A stretch of 64,000 nucleotides of DNA from Amaurobius ferox (taxonomy: Eukaryota; Arthropoda; Arachnida; Araneae; Amaurobiidae). Under the pieces are notes generated by a model. The model saw only the letters and a list, made by a program, of their open reading frames with translations. It was not told the DNA's origin and made no database searches. Positions 11,361 to 23,179 of the stretch are shown here, piece by piece. Position numbers and translations under genes: made by a program. Numbering within the stretch: the first letter of the stretch is position 1; every line of letters starts with the position of its first letter. The DNA is taken from the NCBI GenBank assembly GCA_951213105.1, contig OX578139.1:70598754-70662753 (forward strand), given 5' to 3'.

Positions 11361-12168
11361 AAACATTAGGAGCTACTGACATTGTAAAACCCGTAATAAA
11401 GCTAGCACACGATCACGCAATACTTTCGAAGCCATACGACGTTCCGTACGCCCTTCAAGATACCGCGAAAAGCCAACTAAAAGAATTAGAAGAAGCGGGG
11501 ATAATTGCCAGAACTAAATCTAATGTTGCATCTCATATGATTTTAGTACGTAAAACGAGTGGAGATTACCACTTATGTTTAGATTTGAGATTAATTAACA
11601 ATATTTCCACAATTTTTCCATATAAAATTCCCAGAGTTAATGACATAATAACTAAATTAGCGGGATATAAATATTTTTCAAACATGATTTTCATGCCGCT
11701 TTCAATCAAGTAGTTTTACCGGGGGACACAAAAAATTTATTTGCATTTACAACTCCCTATGGCAATTACCATTTTGAGAGACCTGTTTTTGGACATATAA
11801 GCTCTGCTCCAATTTTTCAACAAATTATGGACATCGTATTAGCGGACTTACAAGAGGAAAACATACAAGCTTACATTGACGACATAATAATCCCGGCTAT
11901 CTCTTATTCGGAATTAATACACAAATTAAAATTAGTATTTCAGAAATTAAGGAAATGGAACCTAACCCTGGCACCCAGTAAATGTAAATTTTTTGTAGAA
12001 AAAGTAGCATATTTAGGATTTGAAATTAGCCAAAACGGCATTACACCAACAGACGATAATATAAACAAAATTACTTCAATTCCGGTACCAAAAACTTTAA
12101 GAAAGTCAAAAACATTTTTAGGTATTTGTAATTTTTACAGAAACTCAATAAAAATTATGCTCAATTAA
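11327..12168 (+). pseudogene. Gypsy reverse transcriptase, frameshifted at motif A
   Basis: The frame 11,327-11,713 carries the N-terminal fingers region (LKELEEAGII and DLRLINNIS). It ends in a frame change at about 11,690-11,712, exactly where the first catalytic aspartate motif belongs. The next frame resumes with FAFTTPYGNYHF and contains the catalytic YIDDIII box (near 11,870-11,890), then the thumb LGFEISQNGI and FLGICNFYR. A stop at 12,166 ends it. Motif order is normal, so this was a complete reverse transcriptase inactivated by small lesions. Confidence 0.85.
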
Positions 12169-12173
12169 CCGCG

Positions 12174-12665
12174 GTGTTATCAGATTTAACAAGGAAAGAT
12201 AATAAATTTAAATGGGATAGTAAATGTGAGGAGGCGTTCCAGGAACTCCAAGAGTGTTTTTTCAAAAAACCTTTACTCATAGAGCCGGACTTAGACAAAG
12301 ACTTTTTCCTTAATATCGATGGCAGCATTCAGACCATTGGAGGCGCTCTTTTACAGTATAGAGATGGAATTTTAAAACCTATTGCATATTTTAGCAGAAA
12401 ACTGAGTATACAAGAGCAAAAGTACCCTGCCGTGAAAATTGAGTTACTGGCTATGCATCAGGGAATGAGATTATTTTGAAATTTCCTTTTCGGATAAAAG
12501 TTTTTCGTGCTTTCTGATCATTTGCCTTTAGGACAACATTTGCAAATACAAAATCCACCTAGCGTTTTACAAAGATGGCTTTTAGAGATATCAGAGTAAG
12601 ACTACGAATTTATTCACGTTCCGGGCAAAGATAATTTATTAGCAGACTTCTTAAGTAGGGATGAT
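12174..12665 (+). pseudogene. Gypsy RNase H domain
   Basis: The frame 12,174-12,479 has a catalytic-Asp segment FLNIDGSIQTIGGALLQ and a KIELLAM segment carrying the conserved Glu. A stop at about 12,477 interrupts it. The continuation still reads VLSDHLPL (third acidic residue) and FIHVPGKDNLLADFLSR (final His/Asp region) to about 12,660. It would degrade the RNA strand during reverse transcription. Confidence 0.8.
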
Positions 12666-12939
12666 TTTGAAGGTAAACAGACAGAGCAAACTAAGGGAAA
12701 ACAAAACAAAGAAAATGCAAGTGGAGAAATTAACCAGATAGAACAAATTAATGGCGAGAACACGGTGAAAAGAAACGGATATGTCAGTGAGGATAATATT
12801 TATATTGCACAAATGAACACGATAACAGACATCTCATCGTTAGATAAAATTTTAAAAGAATAAATTAAAGAATCAAATTAAAAATAATCAGGAAAAATTT
12901 ACAAGATCGTAATTCTAATCAGGGTAAACCTTATGATAC

Positions 12940-14052
12940 CTTATATATAGATGAAGGAACTAACTTACTAATGCACGCTGGAAACTGGAAGGACAGACCT
13001 TGGAGTGACAATTTAAATAAAATAGTAATACCCAGGAGTTTACAGAGAGAGGTTTTAGCAGTTACACACGTAACACATGCAGGGATTGACGAAACATACA
13101 AATTATTATCGGATAGGTATTATTGGAATGGCATGTACAGCGATACACAACATTCTGTAATGTCTTGCGAGTTGTGCAGAAAAAAAGGAAAAAACCAGCC
13201 CATACCCCTTAGATGAAATCCTATTCCTGATGGGCCAGTGCAGATTTTATCAACTGATATTTGCGAACCTTTTAAAACAATTAATCAAACAATAAATATG
13301 TATTATCGGTGGTAGACCATTTCTCTAAACATATACAAATGTTCCCTATCCCGCATGTAACGGCCACTACGGTTGTTGATAGACTTTTATCATATTTTAT
13401 AAATTTCGGCAGTCCCCATTCGGTCCTGAGCGACGCGGAAAGTCAGTTTACATCAAATGTGCATAGGATTATGACAGAAAAACTTGGAATAATAGCTAGG
13501 ATTGCGTCTATACGTTCCCCATGGGTTAATGAAATCGTAGAGGTAACGAACAAACAACTAAAACACACCTTATCGACATTAGCGGAGAATTCTCCATACT
13601 GGGATACAGCAGTACAATACCATGTAGCAGTTTACCACGCGACAGTACATTCAAGCACCAAAGAGACACCAAACTTTTTTTTAGAATATACCTTCCAACT
13701 TTTTTTGAAACAGGCGTCACCGAAAACACGCCAGAAACAACATATCAGGATTTCATAGCAAGAAAAATCACTAATGAATAGTGCATTCAAAGAAGCGAAT
13801 AAAAATTTAATTCTAGTGAAAGAAAAACAAGACATAATTAAATTTCAAAGAGCAAAATTTAGAAATTTAGAAATCGGGTCGAGGGTATTTATGGAGAATA
13901 ACAACAACAGGTTTAAAACGGGGAACCGCACGGGACCTCATCGCGTAATAAGTAAAATAAATAGATTCGTGTATGAAATAAAACAGTGTGACAAGCCAAC
14001 TTCCAAAATCATTAAAGCACACATAAATAGACTTAGGACATTGCCAGAGTGA
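12940..14052 (+). pseudogene. Gypsy integrase with GPY/F-like C-terminus, interrupted
   Basis: The zinc-binding N-domain reads THVTHAGIDETY and CELCRKKG at 13,060-13,190. It is followed by stops, then LSTDICEPF (first Asp) near 13,245. The catalytic core 13,309-13,758 carries VDHFSKHIQMFPI, LSDAESQF (second Asp) and WVNEIVEVTNKQL (Glu). The frame 13,774-14,052 contains GNRTGPHRVISKINRFVYEI, matching the GPY/F module of Ty3/gypsy integrases. Three in-frame breaks separate the parts. The order and the D,D,E spacing fit a genuine integrase. Confidence 0.8.
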
Positions 14053-14720
14053 AAGCCACATTTAAAGGAGCCGAGCGTAATTAGATGTAAATCACCTCTT
14101 CTTCCTACCCCTCCACACACTCAACAGAACATAGAACCGAAACGGGATCTAAATGGCCGCGAAAATCCACGCACTGAGAATATCCCGCATTTTATTTGGG
14201 ATGAATATGTAGCAAACGAAGCAGAGTCTAGAAAAACGGGTCCCACAGGGGCGTAGGAGGCGTCACAGCATCCTCACGAAAACACGCTCACTCTTAAATC
14301 CGCGAAACCTGTTTCAGGAGAGATGCAGAACGAAAATACTCATAGCCCACCCCCAGAACGCAAGTATCCCTCAAGATGACACTACGAACGCAAACATCGT
14401 TTCAACTCGGGGGGACGCAAACAGACAGGGTACGCTAGAACCGCAGGAGAATTCGGAGCTTACAGAACAGAGGGATTTTATACAAATGGAGGGAAACGTG
14501 GAGAAAAGGGCGGGAAAGGAGCAGGAGAGCCAAATGAGAGAAGATACACAAGAGGATCCAACACACACACAAGTAGATGGGGGTTGTATACATATGGAGC
14601 AGGGGAACGCTCAAGGGAAGGATGAATCGACACAAAATTTACAGGGGGGAAGTATAGATAGTAGAATTCGGTTACGTACAGTCCTTCTTCCCACAAACAC
14701 GACTATGCGCGACGTCTAAA
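14053..14720 (+). other. Low-complexity tail after integrase
   Basis: Plus-strand frames in this stretch are rich in Glu, Gln, Pro, Thr and Gly with several stops, for example GGKRGEKGGKGAG near 14,490-14,525. It is probably a degraded C-terminal extension of Pol, or a spacer before the 3' LTR. I see no transmembrane segment or cleavage motif that would suggest an envelope gene. Confidence 0.4.
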
Positions 14721-14892
14721 CACGACTATGCGCTGAGATCTTTAAAGAATTTGAATTTAAATTGATACAGTTAAGTCACGGATTAAATTCAAACATGGAT
14801 ATAAACAACATTCAAACATGGATATTCAAACGTAATTCAAATTTTAAGAGCATAGGGAGCAAAGAAATCAAGTTACACGTTGAAAATAAAGA

Positions 14893-14908
14893 AAAGGGGG
14901 GAGGGGAC
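14893..14908 (+). other. Candidate polypurine tract
   Basis: AAAGGGGGGAGGGG lies downstream of the pol remnants, where a gypsy element would prime plus-strand DNA synthesis next to the 3' LTR. No matching LTR could be shown after it. Confidence 0.35.
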
Positions 14909-15190
14909 AACGTTACAAGTTCATATAAATATGGTTGCAATCCATAAATAAATTTAAGAATGGTAGGCTACAATTAGGAATACTGAAAATAGGTAATACT
15001 ATAATAGAAATCTGGTGGAGATTAATTTTGAAAAGAATAAAATAAAAACAAGAGAATTTTAAATACCAGTCATTATAAATTGATTTAAAAATAAATATAC
15101 CGTGCACAATGACAAAGTAACATTGATTATGCAACAGAATTTTAAAATTTTATCTTTATTTTAGAAGATACGTATGGCCTATAATATCTT

Positions 15191-16080
15191 ATTACTTTCC
15201 TTATATACATAATGTATAAGGAAAGTATTATGACGGGGTTGAAAATTCGAATTCGAGTTTCGTCGGGAGAGCATCCCTGATCACGAATCGAATATTTTTG
15301 AGGTGATGTCTGTGTGTGTGCGTGAAAGTATGTGTGTGTGTGTGGAGACGATATCTCACGAACGAATGGAGCGATTTGAATGAAATTTGGTACAAAAATC
15401 ACATTTCGTGAATACTGGAAGCCTGTGGTTTTTAAACAGAATCGAATGTTCAGAACTCCTCTAAATTTTTGAGTGAAGTTTTGAAAAAAAATCATCAAAA
15501 AATCAAAACCTTCAATAAAGTTACGCAAATAGACATTTATTATGTAAATTTTCGTTAGAAAATCATTGATATAAACAGCAGGACACTAGCATTAACCGTT
15601 CTCAGGATATTGCACATTTTTCAACTAAATTTATTAAAAATTCAAGTGAAATAAAAAAAATATTAACTCTTAAGAAACATGTTCACTTTTCATATGTAAT
15701 ATCATGCGATAAATTGGGTGACATCATTCTCGTGGATCTAACTTGTTCCATTCACGAGAAAATATACTTTGTGTAATACTTTTGTATTTGAACGCCAATA
15801 ATCATTTACCTGCTGTAAGAAAAACTTATTTCTCCGTCCATAACGCTTGGCAAGATTTTGGTGACGAATTTGGCGGAATATCGCCAACTTGGCGACTTTT
15901 TTAAATGTTGCCACATTAACGAAAATCTCGCCAAATGGATAAAAATGACGACTAATTGAAGAAAATTCAATACCTTGGAAAAAATATATCTATTATAAGA
16001 ATAACATTTTTTTAACTGTAAAAGTAGTAAATTTATTGCATTATATAAGGAAAGTCATGTGCTGTCCACATCAGATTTTT
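15191..16080 (+). mobile_element. Family A hairpin-ended repeat, near full length
   Basis: The left end is the palindrome ACTTTCCTTATATACATAAT GTATAAGGAAAGT preceded by TT. It is followed by GACGGGGTTGAAAATTCG, a (GT)n tract, the 'gaaatttggtacaaaaatcac' block, an internal TTGGCG-rich hairpin (15,860-15,940), and the right end ATATAAGGAAAGTCATGTGC TGTCCACATCAGAT followed by T-runs. The total is about 890 bp with no coding capacity, so it must be non-autonomous. Confidence 0.85.
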
Positions 16081-16507
16081 TTTCTTTTGTGAAGAAGGAA
16101 CTGGATATCGTGACGCTCACTGTCGTCTTTAACATTCAAAGACCCCCAAAGCCGTCATTAGGATTTTGAGAACATAAGGTCAAAATCTTTTTGGCATCGT
16201 TTTTAAAGATTTATCATTATACGGCATACCAGAATTTAGTGATGAATTAAATGTAATTTTAAAAGACAGGTCTTGGGCCTGTGGCATAGAATCATTTTGA
16301 TAAAGGCATCTAGGGTACATGCATTGCCAAGATGTTTGAAAGGGGACATTCTTAGATCAAATAGTAAAGTTTATTTGTTAATATGGATTGGACCTCATAG
16401 AGAACTAATTATATTTTTGGTCAATGTAGGAATTATCAGCTCAACTGCCTAGAGGTACTAAAATTTGTCTGTGCTTAGGGCCCCGAAGAGTTTTAATGCG
16501 GCCCTGC
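16081..16507. other. Unassigned sequence between repeats
   Basis: I see no gene. The text has a mildly protein-like look in places but stops are frequent in all frames. Confidence 0.5.
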
Positions 16508-17035
16508 TGTAAGATGAGTTTTATAAGAATGGCTGAAATTTTTTACGCGAAATTATTTAGCTCTGGAGTCTGGAATATAGCTGATATGAAATAAATATTC
16601 AGTGATTTTGCATAAAGAAGCAGGCGATTTTATAGCAATGCATTTGACGATGAAGTTTTAAGCATGGAGTTTGAAAGTACTGTTACCTCCATCGTTTTAA
16701 ATTTTTAAGTAAAATGAATTATTGTAGTATTGTGATAATTTAAAAAATATCACCGCTGAATGTAAGGAATAGAATAAAAGTGGTTGAATGAAGTATTCAC
16801 AGTTTTTACATAGAGAGCCAGACGATTTATATTTTGATGACGTTATTTGAATAAAGTTCATTTGTTCTCGATGAAGTTTTCAAATATGATAAATTATTGT
16901 AGTATTGCGATAATTTAAAAATATTACCGCTGAATGTATCGCATTTTAGAGATTTTTAAATAAAATTGCATTTCAGTTGGAAGTGTTTCATAATGAATGC
17001 CTTATGCATGATTGGTATTTCTTGTTTTATATCTT
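16508..17035 (+). repeat. Family D repeat, copy 1
   Basis: This shares ordered blocks with 49,800-50,162 and 54,465-54,766: 'aattatttagctctggagtctggaata', 'gatatgaa..aaatattca.tgatttt', 'gatgaagtttt', 'attgtagtattgtgataat', and an end near 'gcatgattgatctttcttgtttt'. Here the middle is longer because a second GATGAAGTTTT/AATTATTGTAGTATTG block is present. There is no coding sequence and the ends are not defined. Confidence 0.7.
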
Positions 17036-17094
17036 GGCGAATTTTGCCGGCAATATCGTCTCCCCCCCCATAAAAGAAAAAAGAAACAAAAAAA

Positions 17095-17775
17095 AGTTCT
17101 TTTTTCTTTCCAAATCGTACCAAGTCCTAATCAGCACCAGGGCAACCCACGAGTGACTTGCCTATGATTTTTTTTATGGAATTTGGACTATTAATGTTTG
17201 AGTTAGAGGGGAGGAACATGCAGACACACACAGGGGAAGGTCAACCTCCCACGGCAACTTATGGGTTTATGCCGACTACTGGGGAAGGAAGCACGAACTA
17301 ACCAAATCCATTCAAGCAAAGCCGCAGTCGAGGGCCACGTTCTCGACGGAATCATTCACCGGACAGGGTCCGGAGAACACCCACGAAGCCCGACCCCAGC
17401 CACCGACCGGACCTTGGCTCAGGCCATGAATAGGCCCAGTCCAGTGGTTATGGCCACCCGGAAGAGTCGGTGCATGGTAGTCTCACTGGTTCGACGGACA
17501 GTTCATCGATTACCAGGTAATCCTATTATTATGCTCCCCAGATACGGAGGACCAGAGATGCAGAGCTATTATCCGTACACCACATCAAAGATGGCGCCTC
17601 CCCGGGGGGGGGATACACACAGAGAGAGCGTGAGAGAGAAACGTTACACTAAATATAGTTTTTACGTATTCTAGAAATCGCAAAATATGTAGATCCGTTA
17701 TAAACTCAAGTTGCTATTTTTGGCACGATTCTAAAACTTTTTCCATACATTACCATGTAATATACGGAAATTAAT
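17095..17775 (-). mobile_element. Family B repeat interrupted by a GC-rich insert
   Basis: The minus-strand left end is a TTTTTCCATACATTACCATG TAATATACGGAAA palindrome near 17,735-17,772. It is followed by the GCAACTTGAG/TTTATAACGGATCTAC and TAGAAT..GTAAAAACTATATTTAG blocks. The remainder (17,095-17,231) contains 'aaatcgtacca..tcctaatcagcaccaggg'. Between the two parts, at the internal microsatellite, lies a foreign ~380-bp segment. The right end is lost. Confidence 0.65.
17232..17612 (+). mobile_element. GC-rich insertion inside the microsatellite of a family B repeat
   Basis: Composition changes sharply to GC-rich at about 17,232 and back at about 17,612, with ACACACAG on both sides. An open frame of 137 codons starts at 17,261 but shows no recognisable domain. 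A purine/pyrimidine-biased stretch AAGATGGCGCCTCCCC lies near the right end. It may be a solo LTR or a truncated retroelement. I cannot name the family. Confidence 0.45.
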
Positions 17776-18689
17776 TAATCATTTACCGCTTGCATTTCAT
17801 AACTCATTTAATAACTCTATTTCAAACATTATGTTCAAAAAAAAACTGAGCTAATGATCTGTGACTACTATATCGATTGTCAATTAACTACTAAAATTAT
17901 GAATAAATAGGCATCAAGTTGAATTAAATATTACTAGTATATGGTTACAAATGTTTGGAAATTTATCTCTTCGGTTGAAACCAAAGAGGGGAATGCCTTG
18001 TATATTTCTTTTTGTGCTCTTTCAAATGCAAATGTTCCACATAAATGTTGCAAAAGTACCCAATACGATTTTTTTAGAAAAAACTTTAATTCTTAAAAAC
18101 TGTTTGAGACAAAGAAATTTATTCTTCAAAATTTTCTCTCCTTTCTTGCATTTAACTCTACGTTTGATAGTGGAAGTACTCAAATTTTCCAATCCCAAAA
18201 TAAAAAATATTTCTGCTTATGAAACATATTGACACGCTTATAATTTATTTTAATAAATCTTGCAAAGATTTGCAATCAAAAGTATTAAGCTTATCTTAAA
18301 TTATATTATTTACAGGGATCCATATATCCCGTCTAATGTCTCATACATTGTGCACTTCTGGTCACAAGAGCAATTCGAATTGTGTGCATTAGTCTTCCTC
18401 AATTTGGAAATATTGACTTTCTCAACAGCAAGGGTTCCTTAAGCTGATATAATAAACGAGCTAACGACATAGTAAACTTATGTAATCCGATTACAGGACT
18501 GTTTAGATTAACTCCCGCTAATGGAGTTATATAATGTCTATTCATTAATTTGTATTCCTCATTGCAGATTGTGAAATAAACCTCTTATAGAATGAACCGT
18601 AAAAAATTATTACAATTTATATGCAAAAATATGTTTAATAATTTACCTTCGTTCGATGAATATAGTTTATCCATCACAATAAAAAATAA
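17776..18689. other. AT-rich stretch, nothing recognised
   Basis: A 93-codon frame at 17,951-18,232 has no domain I recognise and is not supported as a gene. The remainder is A/T-rich. Confidence 0.5.
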
Positions 18690-18868
18690 AAATCTGATGT
18701 ATGCAGCACCTGACTTTCCTTATATAATGCAATGAATTTACTACTTTTACAAAATAATGTAAAAGATTCACGGTACTGTGTTTCCATCGTTGAATTGTAC
18801 ATTTGGCGATTTTCCGGATGACAACATGTAAAATTATTTCAAAGTACCCGATTAACTTATTTTGAGCA
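18690..18868 (-). mobile_element. Right-end fragment of a family A subfamily
   Basis: On the minus strand this ends with AATTCATTGCATTATATAAG GAAAGTCAGGTGCTGCATAC ATCAGAT. The part next to it (18,770-18,868) does not match typical family A bodies. It does match 55,400-55,530, with 'ttacatgtt.tcatc.ggaaaat' and 'caattcaacgat.aaacacagtacc'. This defines a subfamily in which the interior adjoining the right end has been replaced. Confidence 0.7.
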
Positions 18869-19227
18869 ACTCTAAATTAACAATGGACAATTCCAATTTG
18901 TTTTTAAAGCTCTTAAAACCAATTTATATTTATAGAGAATTTTTTTTCTGATTTCAAATATCCAAGCGAAAATCTCTTAAAATAATTACTTATTTAATTA
19001 TCAAGAAATGAAAAACCCCAAAGTCTTCTCAAAGACAAAACGGCCCGTGATTGACTGTGACGTCACGCTGCCCGATCGACCTGTGACGCAACATTCTACT
19101 ATGTGCTGTTTCTATTGAGATATTTGCAAGTAGTTGGCGTTTAATTTTGTTTATAATTATTTTATCCATTTATACCTGATCTGCTTGAGTTTAAATTATG
19201 TGTTCCTTATTTTATTTTATTGTAAAC

Positions 19228-19355
19228 ATGGATTCAGGTTTTGTTAAAGGGCAATCAGACAATTTGCCCAAGATTGATTCTATCATGATGGCTCTGTAGT
19301 TTAAAAACAATATGGATTTTGTGACGGCTGAATCTCGTGGTGTAAAAGTTCATAG
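19228..19355 (+). pseudogene. First-exon-like fragment with donor site and premature stop
   Basis: From ATG 19,228 the frame reads MDSGFVKGQSDNLPKIDSIM, then MAL, a stop at about 19,299, and NNMDFVTAESRGVKVHR. It ends at a good splice donor, AG|GTAAG at 19,355. This looks like the first exon of a gene whose family I can only tentatively relate to the YqaJ/SWIM-containing proteins dispersed in arthropod genomes. No following exon was found. Upstream lies a GACGTCACG-containing, GC-richer stretch (19,050-19,110) that could be a promoter. Confidence 0.35.
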
Positions 19356-19513
19356 GTAAGATTTACCCCTTTTCTTGAGTTTTTTCTGGAAATTAAAGAA
19401 AAACATTTGAATTTATATGCTTAATTTTTTATTGAATAAATGTTTTATGTGCAAGAGCACTTTAGGTATATATGTTTCATGAAGATTCTAAATATAATAT
19501 TTTATTTACAAAT

Positions 19514-19662
19514 TAAGCAGTTTTTTACATTTAATTACATTAAAAGCAGTTTTACATTTAATTATATATTAAAAGCAGTTTTACATTTAATTACATTAAA
19601 AGCAGTTTTACATTTAATTATATTAAAAGCAGTTTTACATTTAATTACATAAAAAGCAGTTT
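19514..19662 (+). repeat. 27-bp tandem repeat, about six copies
   Basis: The unit AAAAGCAGTTTTACATTTAA TTACATT is repeated with slight length changes. It lies in the presumed intron after the exon-like fragment. An open frame crosses it only because 27 is divisible by three. Confidence 0.9.
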
Positions 19663-19696
19663 TACATTTTTTTTCTTTGTGTGACTACAACAGTTT

Positions 19697-19710
19697 GCCC
19701 CCCCCCCCCC
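19697..19710. repeat. Poly-C run
   Basis: Thirteen or more consecutive C residues follow TTTG. Assembly errors in its length are likely. Confidence 0.8.
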
Positions 19711-21862
19711 AGAAAAAGTCAGCAAAGTAGTCATTATTAGTGTCTTTCCTTGTCTTGATATTTTGATATTGTTTAAATTTGGGCGAATGTCATGTTATTC
19801 GTGGAAAATGATTCATATTTTTTAGTATTATATAAGACTTTTTTCCGCAAAGATTAATTAATAGAACCATGTTTGACACAAAATGGCAGATCCATTGGCC
19901 TTGCGCAAGAAATTTTCATTCATGAAAAGTCACATCCCATATCCAATCATTGTCTGTCATTACGTTGTTTATAAAGGATTGAAAATAGGGGAAGAAATAG
20001 CCACGCCTTCTTGTAAGCTAGCTTATAGTTCAAGCTTATCAGTGAGAGCGTAATTTAACAGGTGTTTAGTGTGTACATGTAAATTGTGTTTATTTGCTTT
20101 AAAAAAATTATTGCTAAAAAGTGGGCAGAGCACCACTATACCTTTTGAAAAATTGAATAGAATGAAATCAATTTTTCAAACTCTACTCAAAAAATGATCC
20201 TTGTCAACACTGGGTTTATTTTTTATTTGTACAGTACACTGTTCAGTAAAACTGTTCAGTATAAAAGGTGCTCACATCGAATCTCTATTATTATATGAAA
20301 ATGTTACATGCTCAAAATACATATTTATATCAAGTAAAAAAAAATTCACCTTAAAAAAATGTAGTCAAAATTTCTTAAATTAGCAGTTGAAAAGTAATGC
20401 CTTAATTGAATTTTTAAATGCCTAAGACATACTGGTCATTAGAAATATGATAACCAACTAAGCTTTACTTATTTATATATATTCAGTTTTGATGAAGGCA
20501 GTTCAAGACATTGTTTACTATTCAGTAAGTGTGAAAATGGGTTCCTAAACAAGTTGTTCCAAAGCATGAAACATCTTTTCAGAACAAAATGTTTTGTGCA
20601 TGGAGTTTTTAAAAGGAGGCGATAAAACTACTATGGATGAAATGCTTGAAAATGCTACAATGCTTTGAGAATTATATCTAGGTGTCATTAGTGTTAAGAA
20701 AGTAGCCTCTATTGTTATCTAGCACAAAAGAAAGGAGTAGTATTTAATATATTTATTTATGATTATTTTTAAATTAAGGGTTCTCTAATTATGAGTATAA
20801 TTAACCAGTATTTTTTCATAGTTGTAGGATATAGTACAGACTATTTAGAGATAAAAATAAATTGAAAGGTTAAATAATTTTTAATGCGTAGAAATATTCT
20901 TTATTATTTCAGTTTTACTTTGCATTAAGCCAATAATTTATTTTTACAAAATTGACAGTTTAAATAAATATTTCAGATATTTCGCCATCGAAATGCATAC
21001 AATGCAGGACTATTTAACTTACCCCAGCCCCACCAGAATTATTGACTGAAACGATATTGGTATTTTCTTAATATGAAGTTTTAACTCTTAACTTTTATCT
21101 CCATCGTTTTATATTTACCTGAATTTAAGAAAATCCAAATATTCAGTGTGAACATCACAAACTAAACATGGGATGATGTCAATAATCCACATTGAATCTG
21201 GGTTTAAGTTCATTTGTAATACCAAAACAAAACATTGAGTGTCGAGCCAGTAGTGCACACTCTTAAGAATTTTCTAAGTTTAATAAAGCATAGTAAAAAC
21301 TTCTCATACAAAAGCTTTAAAAATTTGATTATACAGACACTGATTTATTATCTATTCACTCCTTAATTTTTCTTTTCTATTTCATTACTCTAACATTAAA
21401 AACAAAAATCAACATCAAATGCAAGCCAGAGATTATTATGTACCATTAGTAGACAACCCTCTAAAATTTAATCTGTGTTGCATATTTTCTGTTAAGCTAT
21501 AAAAATAATTTTATTACCTATGAAATTGCACTAATAAATATACAATATATGAATATCAGTAAATAAAACAAAATATGATGTTTCTTAGTGACACATGAAT
21601 TAATTTGCATAATTTTGAATCAAGGGCACATTGAATTTCTAATTATAACATCTTATTGGCATTGATCATCACCTAATGGCGTCCTGTCTTACAAAAAAGA
21701 CTATGATGGAATGTTAAACTGTAAAATTAAGAAGCTATGTGATTTATATTAAGACGTAAAGGGCATATAGGGAATAACGTCCATTATTGATTGGACACCG
21801 TAAATATAATTTAAATTTTCGTTTAAAAGCGCTAAATTTTCAAATAAAAAAATACTAATATA
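19711..21862. other. AT-rich region without recognised features
   Basis: Short open frames only. I found no domain, tRNA, or matching copy elsewhere in the window, apart from the general A/T-rich character. Confidence 0.5.
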
Positions 21863-22833
21863 AAAAATCTGATGTGGACAACACATGACTTTCCTTATAT
21901 AATGTAATGAATTTACTACTTTTACAGTAAAAAAATAGGTTTTTCTTATAGTAGATATTAATATTCTTTCCAAGATATTGAATTTTCGACAATTAGTCGT
22001 CATTTTCATTGATTTAGTATCATTTTTATCCATTTGGCGAGATTTTCATTAATTTGGCAACATTTCAAAAAAGTCGCCAAGTTGGCGACATTCCGCCAAA
22101 TTCGTCGCTAAAATCTCGCCAAGTGTTATGCACTAAGAAATAAGTTATTCTTACAGCAGATAAATGACTATTGGCGTTCAAATACAAAAGTATTATTCAA
22201 AGTATATTTTTTCATGAATGGAACGAGCTGGATCCACGAGAATGATGTCACTCAATTTATTGCATGGTATTACATATGAAAAGTATTACATTTTTTTCTC
22301 AATAGGAATTTTTTTTTTATGTGACTTTTTCATAATTTTTTTGAAAAATGTACAATATCTCGAGAACGGTTCATGTTAGCCTTCTAAAATTTACACCAAT
22401 CGTTTTCTAATGAAAAATTACATAAGAAATGTCTATTTGCGTAACTTTATTAGCGGTTTTGATTTTTTGACGATTTTTTAAAAATTTCATTCGCAAATTT
22501 AGGGAGGTTCTGAGCATTCGATTACGTATAAAAACAATAGGCTTCCAGTGTTTACGGATTGTGATTTTTGTACCAAATTTTGTTCGAATTGGACCATTCG
22601 TTCGTCAGTTATCGTCTCCACAGTCTCACTGACACACACACACATACTTTCACACATACACACACACACACACACCCACACACACACACACACACAGACA
22701 TCACTTCAAAAGTGTTTGATTGATTCGTGATCAAGGATGCTTGAAACGTGCTCTCCCGTCGAAAACTCTAATTCGAATTTTCGACCCCGTCACAATAATT
22801 TCCTTATACATTATGTATATAAGAAAAGTAAAA
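21863..22833 (-). mobile_element. Family A repeat, full length, minus orientation
   Basis: The minus-strand left end (ACTTTTCTTATATACATAAT GTATAAGGAAA) lies at about 22,798-22,830. The right end, ATCTGATGTGGACAACACAT GACTTTCC in plus reading, starts at 21,866. All internal blocks are present, including the TTGGCG hairpin (22,033-22,118) and a (CA)n tract (22,630-22,695). It is 153 bp from a plus-oriented copy, so the two form an inverted pair. Confidence 0.9.
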
Positions 22834-22986
22834 ATAACATAAATGCAATTTACTTCAAAATGATCTTCACATACAAAAACGAGTTGTCTTTAATGACAGT
22901 GGTGGATTTTGTTTAGTATATCGCTTCATTGCTTGACACCATTTTTTAGGAACAACATCATTTTAAGGCACAGATATAAAAATTTT

Positions 22987-23147
22987 ATTACTTTCCTTAT
23001 ATACATAATGTATAAGGAAAGTATTGTGACGGGGTCGAAAATTCGAATTCGAGTTTTCGACGGGAGAGCACGTTTCAAGCATCCCTGATCACGAATCAAA
23101 CATTTTTGAAGTGATGTCTGTGTGTGTGTGTGTGTGTGTGTGTGAAA

Positions 23148-23179
<32 letters not shown>

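Larger units (their letters stand above)
9050..14910 (+). mobile_element. Decayed Ty3/gypsy-type LTR retrotransposon
   Basis: Gag, CCHC knuckle, aspartic protease, reverse transcriptase, RNase H and integrase follow one another on the plus strand. This is the diagnostic gene order of Ty3/gypsy (Metaviridae) elements; Ty1/copia elements have integrase before reverse transcriptase. Several stop codons and frameshifts interrupt the frame. A purine run at 14,893-14,908 could be the polypurine tract, but no pair of LTRs could be demonstrated. A family A repeat lies 280 bp further on. Confidence 0.85.

Noticed and set aside
7871..14960. Pair of LTRs for the gypsy element
   Set aside because: I compared the leader region with the sequence after the purine tract and saw no common segment, so only weak candidates are listed.
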